Below are positions 46,801 to 57,363 of a stretch of DNA of 64,000 nucleotides, in pieces; the stretch's first letter is position 1, and every line of letters starts with the position of its first letter. A program made the translations under genes and the position numbers. The DNA comes from Pholis gunnellus (Eukaryota > Chordata > Actinopteri > Perciformes > Pholidae): positions 3,183,001 to 3,247,000 of the forward strand of contig OU342807.1 of assembly GCA_910591455.2 (NCBI GenBank), written 5' to 3'. The notes beneath the pieces were generated by a model, which saw nothing but the letters and a program-made list of their open reading frames with translations, did not search any database and was not told where the DNA came from.

Positions 46801-46986
46801 CCCTCATGCTTTCCTCTGTTTTCTGTGACAGGAAACAGAATATTTTGGAGGTTTTGGACTGTTGATTGGTGGGAAATTATGATGGGTATTTTCTTTCACA
46901 GTTTTCTGACATTTCATAGATAAAACTATTAACGTACATTTAGCTTTATTTTGGTTATTGGTGATTTTTATTGCAAATGTTTTTAT

Positions 46987-47017
<31 letters not shown>

Positions 47018-49743
47018 TTTCTTTTTTTTTTTTCAAATATTTGTGTACATAATAGCCCTGTCAGTTCTTTACATTAATTTGTCCGGCTTTGTTGTGCTTG
47101 TTCTTTGCTGTTATGTCTATCTCTGTGTAATCAAAAGCAATGCAAAAGAACTTCCTTATGTGTTCACATACTTGGCCAATAAAGGTGATTCTGATAATCA
47201 TGAAAAATGAAAATAATCTTCAGTTGCAGAGAGTTTGGAGTGGAGTTTCATGTGTCAACAGGCTTTTTTTTGTTAGTTACCAAAGAAAGAAAGCGTTTTC
47301 TGGGGGAAACCAGAGTTACAACCGAAGCAGCGAGCAGCCCTTACCAGTGAAGGCAGAGAGGGAGGCAACGAGGGAGGCGGGGGAGAAGGCACTGTGGGCC
47401 CTGGTCAGTCTGGGCTGGCTGTGGCTGCAGGACAGACATCAAGACATGCAGAAGAAGAAGAAGAAGAAGAAGAAGAACATGAGAAGAGCGTTAGAGTGCA
47501 GAGAAGAAGAGGTGTTAGTCACTGCAGAGGTTCAGAAAATGTGCTTCTTTTCCAGTATGAGTGCAGTTTTGGGTCCTGCAGCTTATTTAAAAAAAAAAAC
47601 TTTTTTCTGTTTGATGATCTCAGCTCTGGCAGTCAAGACTTCTGAAGCTATGTTTTTTTAATCATAGCCTTCCTTCAGTGTGATGCTGTGAATAATGACT
47701 AAGCAGCGAGAGGGATATAGAGGGTGACAAGCCACAAAGGTTTGGAAAATCTCTGCATCTAATAACGTGCAGCACTGAGAAAGTTTTTTGGGGATGTCTG
47801 AGGGGACGGCCGAATATAGCTGCCAGTTGAAGGAGCTAATTCAAGAAAAGGAAGACTGCCCCAAAAATATTGTAATAAACATGTCTGGACTCTGAATGAG
47901 TTCTTAGTGCATCCAAAATGTTTTGCTTCTGTTCAAATGTTAAACATTATGGAGTTCTGATCAAAAATCAAAACACAACAGAGGCAACTCATGAAGGGAC
48001 ACAATATTGCACATATTTGTGGGTACAATGTCACATCTCGGCCTTGTTTGCTCCCCTATAATGATTCCACCAGGTGTCATCCATGGAGGCAGGGTTTGAT
48101 CTTCTTCTCACTGAATGAGGGGAATAAGAATATCACATTCCGACCTTGGGCCATTTAGGGCCACGTAGAGCTCACCTGTCTGCGTCCTGCTCAGCGCCAG
48201 TGGGGCTCGCCATGTCCACCAGACTCCCGGCAGAAGACACTGAGTAGGTCACCGAGGGCCTCTTGTCTAGCAGGTGGTTGGAGCCACTGCAGCTTTTAGT
48301 CCGGAACAGTTTACTCAGGCGGATCTTTAACGAGCCCTTTTTGGACTTCCCCGGAACTTTGAGCATCTTTTCCCCGCCCGCGGACCACCCCGTGGGAGTC
48401 CGCGGTGCGCTGGCGCACCGCTCCGGCCGCCTCCTGGGAGTCGACGCCTGGCTCGGGTTCGGGCTTGTGGCCCACGGTGAGTTCTGGGCCGGTGTGTGCG
48501 ACTGAGACGTGGCCGAAACCTGGGCGACAACCTCTGAGTCCCCGGAGCTTACCTGCGAGAGCCGGCTGGCTAAATTCCCGTGGAGGCTGCACACCTGCGC
48601 ACCAAGGTGCGCTGCCGCCGCCGCCTCGGTCGCCGCCGGGGCCATCCCCTCCACCTGCCTCCTCAGCTCCGCTTGGAAGCTGCTAATGGAGAAAGCCCCG
48701 GACATTTTCTGAACTATCTCCCGTTTCCTGTTGAGTAAAAACTCGCGACGTCCATGCTCATCATCCGGCTCACCCTCCGGGCACTCGTCCATGCCCAGGC
48801 CGGCAACATCCCCGCTCCCCAGTCCCTCCAGGACCAACAAAGCATCACTGGTCTCTGTTGGGTCATCTCCGGGCTCCACTCCCCCTCCTGCCGGCCTGTG
48901 TGCACCCTGACACGAACACTGCGGGAGCTCCCCAGCTTTGAGCAGCATCTTGGGCACCGCACCGACCCCGAGCTCCCCGAACCGTCGGGCCAGCTCAAAC
49001 ACGGCTCCCTCTCTGTCCCTGGAGGTGCATCCCCAATTAGAGTCAATCACGGTGAGAGGGTTGGATCTCTCCGTCAACAAGGGCCACTCGGGCGGGGTAG
49101 TGATGAGTCGGTGCCGGCGGCATAGCTCCGCAGCTCCCTGCATCTCCGCGGTTACGACCGGCGGATGCACTCCCCACGTCCGGTCCAGCAGGTCCTGCTG
49201 CTGCTGCTGAACGTCTCCGGGACTCAGGGTGTTGTTATTGACAGCCAGGCCGGAGTGGCCAGACCCCGGGCTCTGGTCCAAACCCAGAGCATCCCTCGGC
49301 TGATTCCGACGGTCTAATTCCAAAATCCCTTCCCCGTTCCGCATTATGTTGGAGAAGACCAGCAGCTGAGGCCGTAGGCCGGGGCTGGGGGCGAAGTCAA
49401 AACCCTGGGCCTCCATGGGGCTCTGCGGCGGAGGAGGCGCGGACAGCGGGGCTCGGCTCTCCGTCACCCCGGAGTCAGGTGCAGCCGTGCCCTCGCCGCT
49501 CTGCTGGGCTTTGTTCAGGCGGCCGCCGGGATGCTCGAGGCCCACCGTCAGATCTCGGCTGATATCCAAGCCCGTTTTGACGCCGCTGTGAGCCAGGACC
49601 TCCTTCCCCATCCCCAGCCCCGCCACCACCACTCCTCCTCCCGGCGGCAGATTCCCGTTTTCCGCGTCCAAGCGGTCGTCCTCGGCCGCGGAAACCAGGC
49701 GCATCAACACGAAATCAGGCGACATATCTTGCGCGTTGTTCAT
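37386..49743 (-). CDS. socs7: suppressor of cytokine signaling 7, 9 coding exons
   Basis: SH2/SOCS-box adaptor that recruits Elongin B/C-Cullin5 ubiquitin ligase. Known SOCS7 also binds NCK and IRS1. Exons 48176-49743, 47345-47424, 44702-44806, 43036-43134 (or -43171), 42200-42345, 41193-41361, 38410-38538, 37927-38062 and 37386-37506. Conserved blocks: DDPTETSDALLVLEGL (293-308), KGSLKIRLSKLFRTKSC (469-485), ETVSLVDVDIS with a Pro-rich stretch, and the SH2 from CGWYWGPMNWEDAEMK (667) with FLVRDSS (phosphotyrosine Arg694). The SOCS box is at about 784-835 (SLQHLCRFCIRQ, LPLPRPLISYLSKFYYYDP). About 850 aa, longer at the N-terminus than human. ATG 49743 is preceded by an in-frame TAA. The exon 4 boundary is uncertain. 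Lies next to gpr179 as in human. Confidence 0.95.
37927..38062 (-). CDS. socs7: socs7 coding exon 8 (SOCS box)
   Basis: Encodes LPPTPVQLLYPVSRFSNVKS and LQHLCRFCIRQMVRIDHIQE. The acceptor is (UG)n-UUGCAG. Donor GTACTC. Confidence 0.95.
38065..38112 (+). repeat. (CA)n abutting socs7 exon 8 acceptor
   Basis: About 22 CA units on plus, giving (UG)n in the socs7 pre-mRNA ending at UUGCAG. Confidence 0.93.
38410..38538 (-). CDS. socs7: socs7 coding exon 7 (SH2 second half)
   Basis: Encodes TFSLWCHPKFEDRCHSVVEF and KNGKFLYFLRSRVP. Acceptor TTCTCCAG; donor GTAAAA. Confidence 0.96.
38810..39070. repeat. degenerate fish interspersed repeat
   Basis: Contains tcaccaaagtcagcggaatt, tatcctccagggaccttgaa and cacagcaatccatctaatag, a word set seen in a common fish repeat. 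Lies in socs7 intron 6. Confidence 0.5.
39928..40000 (+). repeat. (TG)n microsatellite
   Basis: About 36 TG units in socs7 intron 6. Confidence 0.95.
41164..41188 (+). repeat. (GT)n next to socs7 exon 6 donor
   Basis: Gives (CA)n in the pre-mRNA beginning 5 nt after the donor GU. Confidence 0.9.
41193..41361 (-). CDS. socs7: socs7 coding exon 6 (SH2 first half)
   Basis: Encodes CGWYWGPMNWEDAEMKLKGK, PDGSFLVRDSSDPRYILSLS and HTRMEHYRG. Donor GTGAGA is followed by a (CA)n run. Confidence 0.96.
42200..42345 (-). CDS. socs7: socs7 coding exon 5
   Basis: Encodes DAFLRALPHSTPSPAN, a Pro-rich part, then NFTASLRELEK (human SFAASLRELEK). Acceptor GATTTAG; donor GTAAGA. Confidence 0.92.
43036..43134 (-). 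CDS. socs7: socs7 coding exon 4 (frame-keeping version)
   Basis: From the acceptor CCTTTTCCTAG the exon encodes SVMGASLQSLPLPLPPPP then SHATIQHSLSLN, in phase with exons 3 and 5. The upstream acceptor CCTCCAG (exon from 43171) restores the conserved DDIAGPQPGPF but then loses frame by one base in the TTTT run at about 43139-43144. Donor GTAAGA. Confidence 0.7.
43172..43562 (+). repeat. GGAA-type purine tract / giant polypyrimidine tract upstream of socs7 exon 4
   Basis: About 390 bp, almost all purine on plus (ggaaggaaggaaac, gggaaggata and similar), with few interruptions. On the socs7 sense strand it is a CU-rich tract running directly into the CCUCCAG acceptor at 43172. Confidence 0.9.
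43815..43852 (+). repeat. (CA)n microsatellite in socs7 intron 3
   Basis: About 19 CA units. Confidence 0.92.
44702..44806 (-). CDS. socs7: socs7 coding exon 3
   Basis: Encodes ETVSLVDVDISRRG then PHPPTPPPPPRRSLSLL, nearly identical to human. Acceptor GCTTCAG; donor GTACTT. Confidence 0.93.
   Translation of the reverse strand: MRQFPWWMWISRGEGRTRHTLPRLPLLHAEVSVC
45745..45900 (-). repeat. interspersed repeat family R2, copy 1
   Basis: Shares inverted sequence with 50825-50990: aaaacccataaaaa, accttatttcaagcatct, ccggaagtgcaaaa. In socs7 intron 2. Confidence 0.55.
46992..47018. repeat. (TA)n and T-rich tract
   Basis: Thirteen or so TA units followed by a T-rich run in socs7 intron 2. Confidence 0.85.
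47345..47424 (-). CDS. socs7: socs7 coding exon 2
   Basis: Encodes QPRLTRAHSAFSPASL and SAFTG, matching human KPKLTRTQSAFSPVSF. Two in-frame acceptors 6 nt apart (exon starting at 47424 or 47418) are possible. Donor GTAAGG. Confidence 0.85.
48176..49743 (-). CDS. socs7: socs7 coding exon 1
   Basis: 1,568 nt, GC-rich, long low-complexity N-terminal region with a Gln run (QQQQQ near 180). Also holds the conserved DDPTETSDALLVLEGL and KGSLKIRLSKLFRTKSC segments. Donor GTGAGC at 48175. Confidence 0.93.
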
Positions 49744-50150
49744 AATTTATTCCTCGGGGAATCGCCAAACGAGAAATTAGTAGGGCGATCTGCTCTTCAC
49801 ATAGCAAAACCGCGGAGATCTCTTTCCTATAATAAAGAAAGGGCCAAGCCGCCGCTGCCTCCCATAAGTAGGCTATGAGCGAAAATGCCAAAAAAATATA
49901 TCAGGCGATTGTTTCATCCCTCCTCCTCCTCCTCAACGACAGCTCAGCATCCATCTGGTAAATATCGGGGGAAATGAGCGCAGTTCGCTCCCGGCAGCAG
50001 GCGGACCCCCTGGGTCAGACATGCGGTCTGATTTGAGTAAAGAATAAAAGCCAGTAGAGTCTCCTGGTCAGTGACCACAGTCTGCCTCTGTGTTCCCAGC
50101 CAGGCCCCACCCGCTCCTCCTCCGCTCAGCCCCATAATACCGCTTTATGA
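49744..50150 (-). promoter_or_regulatory. socs7: socs7 5' UTR and promoter candidate
   Basis: CpG-containing sequence upstream of the socs7 ATG, continuous with the GC-rich exon 1. No TATA box. Transcription start not defined. Confidence 0.4.
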
Positions 50151-50824
50151 GCGCTGATGATGGGAACTATAAATTAAGACTGAGGCGTTTTTTTTTTTTT
50201 ATATCACAGGGCTGTACCTAAATCAGCACCACATCTGAACAGCTGATTTCGGTTTCCATTCTTTAAAAAAGGACAGTGATAAAAAATAATAATAATAATA
50301 ATTTAAAAAACACTGTATTCCTCTTTCTAGAAGATTCAGTCAGGGATCAACATCCTGTCGTGTTTCTGGGGTGTAAGTTTACATTTGTGTAGGTTTTATC
50401 TGCAATATTTTAATAATTCTGCCCCAATGCTCATCTATTTTTAAGGGTTTGAGGTCTCTTATATTTATTTATTTTATTTTTTGGCAAACTAATGTCAGTG
50501 GGAAGTTCATATTCTAAACTACAACAATTTATATCTTTCAAAGATATATCACAGAATATTTGGAGAAATATTTTTATTTTCATTACAACAGAAATATTAT
50601 AGAGCCACCCCCCCCCCCCCCCCCCCCCCCCTCCCCGATGATGTCATAGTGATGTCATCAGGGTTGTCATGCATTGGTTTTAAGACGTTTTACAGTGTTT
50701 AGGGTCGGCAGTTTGAAAGATCAACTCTGTCCTCCTGGTAATTAGGTTTCACACGACTCATTTATACAGAAAATGTGTTTTTTTATAGAGTGCTGCAGGA
50801 ATGAGTCCTTCAACCCTGAAATGA

Positions 50825-50990
50825 GTTTGAAGTTTTGCACTTCCGGTTCTGTGGTCTAAAAGTCAATGTTTTCTTTTTATGGGTTTTTGGTTGGACACCT
50901 GAAATAAGGTCTGTGGTCAACACAAGTTAAAGAGATTTGAATGTGTTTGAGTCAGTAAACGCCCCACTCGTGAATTTTGAAGCTTTTACA
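50825..50990 (+). repeat. interspersed repeat family R2, copy 2
   Basis: Contains gcacttccggttctgtggtc, ttatgggtttttggttggac and acctgaaataaggtctgtgg. Inverted relative to the copy at 45745-45900. Confidence 0.55.
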
Positions 50991-51036
50991 TTTCTTAAAA
51001 AATGAACAAGTGGCACAAATTAAAACGAGAAGAGTG

Positions 51037-51042
51037 TTTATT
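51037..51042 (-). terminator. poly(A) signal for the unrecognised gene
   Basis: AATAAA on the minus strand, 59 nt past the predicted stop. Confidence 0.45.
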
Positions 51043-51100
51043 TAAATAGTTGTTCTTAATGCTTGTTATCGGTGCATATGGCGATGAATCCTGTGCGAAA

Positions 51101-51218
51101 TCAGATGAAATCATTCAGGTTCACCAGAAACTCCTTCAGCTCAGACTCCAGAGGGGCCTCCAGCAGAGACCAGTCCACCGTGGGCAGACCCAGATCCGGC
51201 ATCTTTGCAACCTTCGAC
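51101..51218 (-). CDS. predicted terminal exon of unrecognised gene
   Basis: 38 codons plus stop. Reads MPDLGLPTVDWSLLEAPLES then ELKEFLVNLNDFI. Followed by AATAAA within 60 nt, which favours the minus strand. Confidence 0.45.
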
Positions 51219-54200
51219 CTGCAGTCTGAAGCTCCGGATGGAGGAGGAGAGCTCAGCTCCCGGCAGCAGCAGGAGCAGAGCTTCGCCTTCGCCGCTCCGC
51301 TGGGAGCCGACACCGACACCGCGCTGCTGGAGACCCAGGACGTATTGCTGGACCCGCTGGAGGGAAGGGAGGCACGGGAGAACCAGAACCAGGACTGAGA
51401 GGGGCAGACTGTCAGACCCTGCTGCAGTAAAATGAGAGGTTTTCTAAAGAGTCTGGTGCTCAGGAACACTACCACCTTTGTCCAAAGGGACCGCCAGAAT
51501 CAACACAAAATCAAAGTTGCTCACCGTAGCTTTAAACAAAGTTTGATATAATGCTAATACAAGGAATGCCCTAATACATGGGAATGCCATTAGATTAGTA
51601 GGTATTTGGGCTTAAACCAATGTATTGGAAACACTACCGCTTTCATCCACAGTGACCGCCGATATCAACACTAGATTAAAGTTCCTTGTATTAACTTTAA
51701 TGAAAACCATCTTTCCCAATTATTTAACGAACGTTTTGTTGCCTTTACTCTGCAGAGTGCAGCATCCTTGAATGTAAAGTCCTGCATTTTGTACTAACAC
51801 GACCACCTCCTCGTGGCTGCTGGTGCGACACAAATATTATGCTTTACTCACTCGTAAGAAACTTGGCCTGTGAACAAAGGTTTCTCACCACAGCACGATG
51901 GAGAAAAACAAAATAGTACTCGTAAGTTCTTGGAGACAAGGTTTAATGGAGGGTCTAATGAAAGACCCTACTGCATCATGGGAAGTGTAGATCAGTGTTT
52001 TTACAGGTAATAAAAGTCACAATATCTCGCCCACTGCTGCTTCAACTTTGACTTAGATTTTTAAATCACTTTCTCTCAAGTTCCCTGACTGTGTAAAGGA
52101 GAAATATTAAACTACCAGAGTACTTTTTTGTGAGTTTTCATGTATACTGTATATATTTTTTAAACACAGGATTCAACCCCGACAAACCCCCAAAAACATG
52201 ACTGCATATAAATGATATAAATAATATTTACAATCAGCTATTTCAAACTATTATTACATTCTCCTGGTCATAGTTGAAGTAACATTTCTTTCTATGCAGG
52301 ACTTGCTTGTAACAGAGTATTTTTACAGTGTGGTATTAGTACTTTGACACCACCTACTTTAATGTGTCCAGGACTATTTTTATCGCTCAGGTTTAATGAG
52401 GTGTTGAGAGTAGAGGTGGTTTTTCTCTGGCTTTCTCCCAGATATCTGAATGAGTTAAGAACAAGTTTATGAAGAGACCGCTCTGCATTCAGTGAGTTGT
52501 CTCATCTTTTCTGTGTTATTAATCTTCTTCTTATGAAACTCTGGTGCAAAGAATATAGAACACATCCATACTTTATCTAAATTGCTGTCACAAAACAGGA
52601 GGTATCGAAATATAAAGTATAAATATGAACCTCAAAATCACACGTTTGCCTTTAAAATCAACAAAAATGTGTGTGAGCATGATCGGAGGCGTTACATGTA
52701 AACGTCTTCTCAAATGTGTCCTACAACAGCTCATTGATACAAGATGGCCGCACTGTAACGGGCCGGTTGTGGGCTGTTGCAGCACATGGCGGCTCTTCAC
52801 CTCAATGATCTTCTGAATGTGTCCGTTCAGTCAAACTGTCGGCTAAAGTGGCTCAGAGTGGAATTTAATGAGAGGAAACACAGCCAATGACAGGATGTTC
52901 AGAAGGACGGGAAACAGAAAAGAACGGCACAAGAAATAGAATAGAATAGGAAAATAAAAGAGGATTAGAATAGAATCAAAGATAAGCAGAGATGTAAAAT
53001 GAAAGAGAACAATTGGAAAAGGAAGCAAATTAAATACAGTGAACAAAAGAGTCATAACATTCAGTTCATGATGCAGCAGGTCTTTAAAGTAACCGTGAGG
53101 AACTTTTAACAAACTCATGCCTCTATATCAGAGGTATATAAAGGTATATATCAGAGGTATATAAAGGTATATATCAGAGGTATATATCAGAGGTATGTAT
53201 CAGAGGTATATAAAGGTATATATCAGAGGTATATATCAGAGGTATATATCAGAGGTCCGGAACATCACAATAATGTCCCATATATATTGTAGCCAACAGT
53301 TGTATTAACGTCTGTGTGTTGTCAACAACTGACTGTCAAATCAAATAAAGAAATTATTAAATAATATCTCCACATTATTTATTCTCAGATTTCAAATTGA
53401 ACTGGATGAACTATAAATAATAAATACTCTAAATAATAAATAAATGTTCAACTCATTTCAAGTAAAATACGGGCTGATTAAAAAAATAACTGACATAACA
53501 GAAAGCGTTTGTAAAATAAAGTACTTCATTTTAGAAAAATGAATTTAACCGAATTGTCCTGCAGCTTTAAAGTCAGGTGTGAAGTGGTCGATCATAATAT
53601 AACATCCATATTATATCCATCGAGTTTATGGTCTCAATCTCTAGTTTCAAGTCTTCTTCAACACAGCATGATGTTCATTTAGTAAATGATGGTCCATTTA
53701 GAGTCAAACAGACCATAAAGCAGGGGATGCTTTAGGGCGGGGCTTACTGTGATTGACAGGTCTCTGCCACCACCAGAGACGTATACGCCGTCTCTACGTC
53801 CAAGTATGGTCTCTTAGGTTCACTGGTTGCAAAGAGCCAAGATGGCGACGGTGGAATCGTCAAACTCGGGGCTTCATAACATCAGTCCACAAACCAATGG
53901 GTGACGTCTTGATGACGACGTCCACTTCATAGACACAGTCTGTGATGTCACCGTAGTTCTCCGACAGACTTTGAAAGGGAGAAGGCAATCTGCAGACTCA
54001 TCACTAGTTGGCACTAAATCCAACACACTCCTCCTTTAAGCGATAGAACACTTTTTCTGGGACCACCGAGAGCCGCGGAAGGTGAGTATTACGTACAATT
54101 GAAGTTGTTTTTGGGTGAACTATTCCTTTAATGTTTCTTACAGGAAACTAAAACGTATTTTGGGGTTTCTTGTTCTTTTGAGGTGCTGCAGGGCCTCGAG

Positions 54201-54268
54201 GAGCAGCAGCTGATCTTCATCCCACTCAGACTGCATGAAGCTCAGACAGACAGCGCCCATCAGTGAGT
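51101..54268 (-). CDS. unrecognised small gene, last two coding exons (predicted)
   Basis: Two open segments on minus join in phase. 54142-54268 has acceptor GTTGTTCAG and donor GTAAGA, and reads SLMGAVCLSFMQSEWDEDQL, then LLLEALQHLKRTRNPKIRFS. 51101-51218 has acceptor GACTGCAG, and reads SKVAKMPDLGLPTVDWSLLE, then APLESELKEFLVNLNDFI and TGA. An AATAAA (51042-51037) follows 59 nt after the stop. Codon choice is CTG/GAG/AAG rich. I recognise no family; the peptides are acidic, Leu-rich and probably helical. A 5' exon could lie near 55430-55486 (phase fits, weak donor). The plus strand is also open in both places, so strand is not certain. Confidence 0.4.
51466..51720. repeat. internally duplicated sequence
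   Basis: 51466-51545 and 51628-51705 share aacactaccNctttNtcca, then gaccgccNNNatcaacac and aaagtt. Confidence 0.6.
51720..53110. other. intergenic AT-rich DNA
   Basis: Contains an AGTA-type repeat fragment at about 52200-52375. No splice-supported coding sequence. Confidence 0.45.
53127..53256 (+). repeat. short tandem repeat tatatcagaggta / tataaaggta
   Basis: About ten irregular units built from tatatcagaggta with interspersed tataaaggta. Confidence 0.92.
53612..53945 (+). mobile_element. interspersed repeat family R1, copy C (5'-truncated)
   Basis: Starts inside the element at gagtttatggtctcaatctc. Carries taaagcaggggatgcttta and the GACG-rich end. Confidence 0.78.
54142..54268 (-). 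CDS. predicted exon of unrecognised gene
   Basis: 127 nt, phases 1 in and 2 out. Reads SLMGAVCLSFMQSEWDEDQL and onward. The plus strand also offers an exon here (VLQGLEEQQLIFIPLRLHEA, donor GTGAGT at about 54263). Confidence 0.4.
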
Positions 54269-54270
54269 CT

Positions 54271-54271
54271 G

Positions 54272-54304
<33 letters not shown>
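54271..54304 (+). repeat. (CAA)n microsatellite
   Basis: About 11 CAA units; (UUG)n on minus, forming the tract before the predicted exon acceptor at 54269. Confidence 0.93.
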
Positions 54305-54305
<1 letters not shown>

Positions 54306-55714
54306 CTGACCTGGAGTGTTGCATTAATGCTGTGTGGCCACCAGATGGCGCTGACGGCCACACGGCATCGATGGATGATGATGCTGCTGGTGGATCCAGT
54401 TAATGATGGGAGAGTGGATGAAGGGCCATTAATCCTTACTGTGTGTGTGTGTGTGTGTGTTGATGTTTGTACAGCTATCTTTGTGAGGACCAATACCAGC
54501 TTAAGGACTCACTTGTTTGAGGGTTCATGCTTGGTTTTATGGTTCAGGTTAGAAATAGGTTGTGATGATTAAAGTTAGAGAAAGAGGATATAGAATGCAT
54601 TATGTCAACGAGTATCCTCACAAAGATGCAAGCACAAGGTTGTGTGTGAGTGTGTGTGTGTGTGTTTATATGTAAGCCACAGAGAAGAAGGCAGTGTTTG
54701 CTAATACATGAGGTTTACGTGGAGTAATCAAACTAACAACCTGCCCTGCAGAGCTGAATATTGATGTGATGCAGCCCGGAGGTCAGAGGTCAGCAGCATT
54801 AACACTGTTTTATATCGCTGCAGTGTTTCACGCTTGTTTTTTTTGTGTCGGCATGTGCATGTAATCGCATCTTATGTCACTATAATAGTGATTTTGTTCG
54901 GCACCACGTCGTACAAACACAAAGCGTTTCACGGGGAACATTTTAAAAGCAACGGAGGGACAAAAAGCATCGAGCTTGACTTCTCTCATTTCGTTTTCAC
55001 ACCTTCTCTTACTTTGACTCGTCGCATCTCTTCTTGACTCGTATTATTACATCTTTTCATTTTAGTTTGTCTCATCTGCTCTTCAGTTGATAGTGTTGTG
55101 TCAACCGCGCTCTTTTACTAAACATTACGATGTGGTTTTGTTTCCCTGAACCCAACTTCCTGTAAACGGGAGTTTATTTTGAAAAGACACAACTTACATC
55201 TACACCAGAGGGGAACCGAGAGCGTCACAGTTTAAAGCTCAGGTTCACTGACCAAGTGTTGGTGTTTGACAAGTTGGGAGTGAGAATAAGCTGTATAATT
55301 TAAGGGATCATGTCATTTAAAATGCTTTTTTCTGGATGGTTGAGGATTTAAAAAAAAAGTTGTGTTTTTGTGTCAGATTTTATTTGCAGAACTTCTTTGT
55401 TTGCCTGATTCTTTTATGTCTGCAGATTTGTTCTTTCACCGCTGCAACGGTACTTTTGCTGTCCTCTAAGTCCAAGTGGGCCGGACACTGGAGCTCGACA
55501 CAAAAACAAATATGAGTAGAAAAGTAAGACTCGGAGAGAGAAGAGTGAGTGAAAAACACCAAACAGGAACTGAAGGAGCGGAACGTGACTCATGTTGTGT
55601 TCAACCGTCTGCATCTTCTCGTCCTCACGCTTGTTGTTTACATGTTTTCCTTGGAGGCAACATGAGAACAGACGGGATCACGATTACACTGCAATGCTGC
55701 ATGTGTGCACGTGT

Positions 55715-55717
<3 letters not shown>

Positions 55718-55773
<56 letters not shown>

Positions 55774-55864
55774 CTTATTGTCGTCCTCTGGATTGACTGC
55801 AGCACCGTTGCTGCTCTGCAGTGAAGTCCCAGGGTGGGAGGTGGGAGTGGTGTTTGTGTATGTA

Positions 55865-55910
<46 letters not shown>

Positions 55911-56109
55911 GTGTGTGCATATCGGGGGGGTGTTCTCGGAAACTGGTTGCCATGGCCACCAAAACAAGGATTCTTGCCTGCATCACTCCTCCCAGCGAGC
56001 ACGCTTCATTTTCACCCCTCTCTCTCTCCCTCTCTCTCTCTCTCTCTTCCCTGTTTCTTTTTCTTCTCACGCAGCATCTCACACTCATCCAGACTTTGGT
56101 GCACCCCCC

Positions 56110-56142
<33 letters not shown>

Positions 56143-56173
56143 AAGACAGTGTATGCTGGTGGTCACACCTGCG

Positions 56174-56221
<48 letters not shown>

Positions 56222-56510
56222 GCAGGGGAATTCCCTGACAGTGCAAATAAACAATAATAAAATGAAGACCCGTTGTTGTTTTTTTATACCTGTCATGATC
56301 TACTTATGTCGACACGCTGCATTTACGATCTCCTCCTGTGTGTGTGTGTGTGTGTAAGTGTGTGTGTGTGCAGTAAAATAACAACATCATCCCCTCTCTC
56401 TGTGTGTGTAGGGGTTAATCCATTCATCCATTCAGCAGTGGGACTCTTGATGGACGCTGAAATGCAGCAGAGCTTAACCCTAAACTCTGACTGACTGCAT
56501 CATCCCCTCA

Positions 56511-56563
<53 letters not shown>
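55718..56563. repeat. cluster of alternating (CA)n and (TG)n microsatellites
   Basis: Within 850 bp: CA at 55718-55770, TG at 55868-55909, CT at 56017-56047, CA at 56112-56141, CA at 56177-56219, TG at 56336-56375 and CA at 56512-56562. Upstream of gpr179. Confidence 0.92.
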
Positions 56564-56564
<1 letters not shown>

Positions 56565-56849
56565 CAGATGTACCACTCTCATCACCTTTTAGCACTGGTG
56601 AGCGTCCCTGTACATAAGAGGGAGGCACAGGGTGGAGGGAGGGGAGGAGGGAACGATGAGAGAGGGAGGGAGGATGGACGAGCATCACAAGTCTCCGTCA
56701 GATGGGCTGGAGGCTCTTTGGAGCAACAGATAGCAGCGCGGCAGACAGAAGAAGGAGAAGAGAGAAGAGGAGAGTGTGTCTCCATCCCTCCATCTATGTC
56801 ACACTTCTCTCCTCCCACGTGAACACGAGGACCCCTCAACTTTGAGGAT

Positions 56850-57363
56850 TGTCCCTCTTCCTCCTCCTCCTCCTCCTTCTCCTTCTTCTTGTGCACGCTG
56901 CTTTGCCCCAGAGCTTTTGGCGCACGCCTTTGCGACTACAGAAACGGAGACTTGAGCGGCACCGCCGGCGGGAGACACACGGACACACAGCGGAGATGAG
57001 GGGATCGCTCCACGGCTCCTCGGACGTTCACCACAAACACCACCACGTAGGACACGCGGGTTTAATGATCTCTTCGTATGAGTGTGAGTGCGCGCATGTC
57101 CGCGCGGTGCGCCGATGGAGCTGTGCGCTCCGAGCGTGAGCGCCGCAGACCGAGTGGCCGCGCTCCTCCTGGACACCTGCTGCTGCTGCTGCTGCTGCAT
57201 GTGAGGATGAAGAAAGTCCAAATCTCCGTCAGCATGTGACATTCATTTATTTTATCCTGAGGGGACCTACAAAAGGGGTCAAGCGCCAAAAAGAGAAGGT
57301 GTAGGAGTGTGACCCCCCCACTCCCTCCCTCCTCACCTTCTTCTTCTTCAGATTAAATTCAGG
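56850..57363 (+). promoter_or_regulatory. gpr179: gpr179 promoter / 5' UTR candidate
   Basis: GC-rich block at about 56890-57180 upstream of gpr179. A strong acceptor CTTCTTCTTCTTCAG ends at 57351, so the 5' UTR exon probably starts at 57352 after a noncoding first exon in the GC-rich block. Confidence 0.4.

Noticed and set aside
48263..49125. Several ORFs antisense or out of frame to socs7 exon 1
   Set aside because: Shadows of a GC-rich coding exon; no homology.
54735..54795. Possible 41-nt plus exon (LNIDVMQPGGQ)
   Set aside because: Good-looking acceptor but no phase partner on plus.
55380..55562. Minus ORF with STVAAVKEQI resembling a ubiquitin-like fold edge
   Set aside because: Only a short word match, and the AATAAA overlaps its stop. 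Kept only as a possible upstream exon in another frame.
55592..56357. ORFs of alternating His/Thr and Cys/Val
   Set aside because: CA/GT repeat translations.
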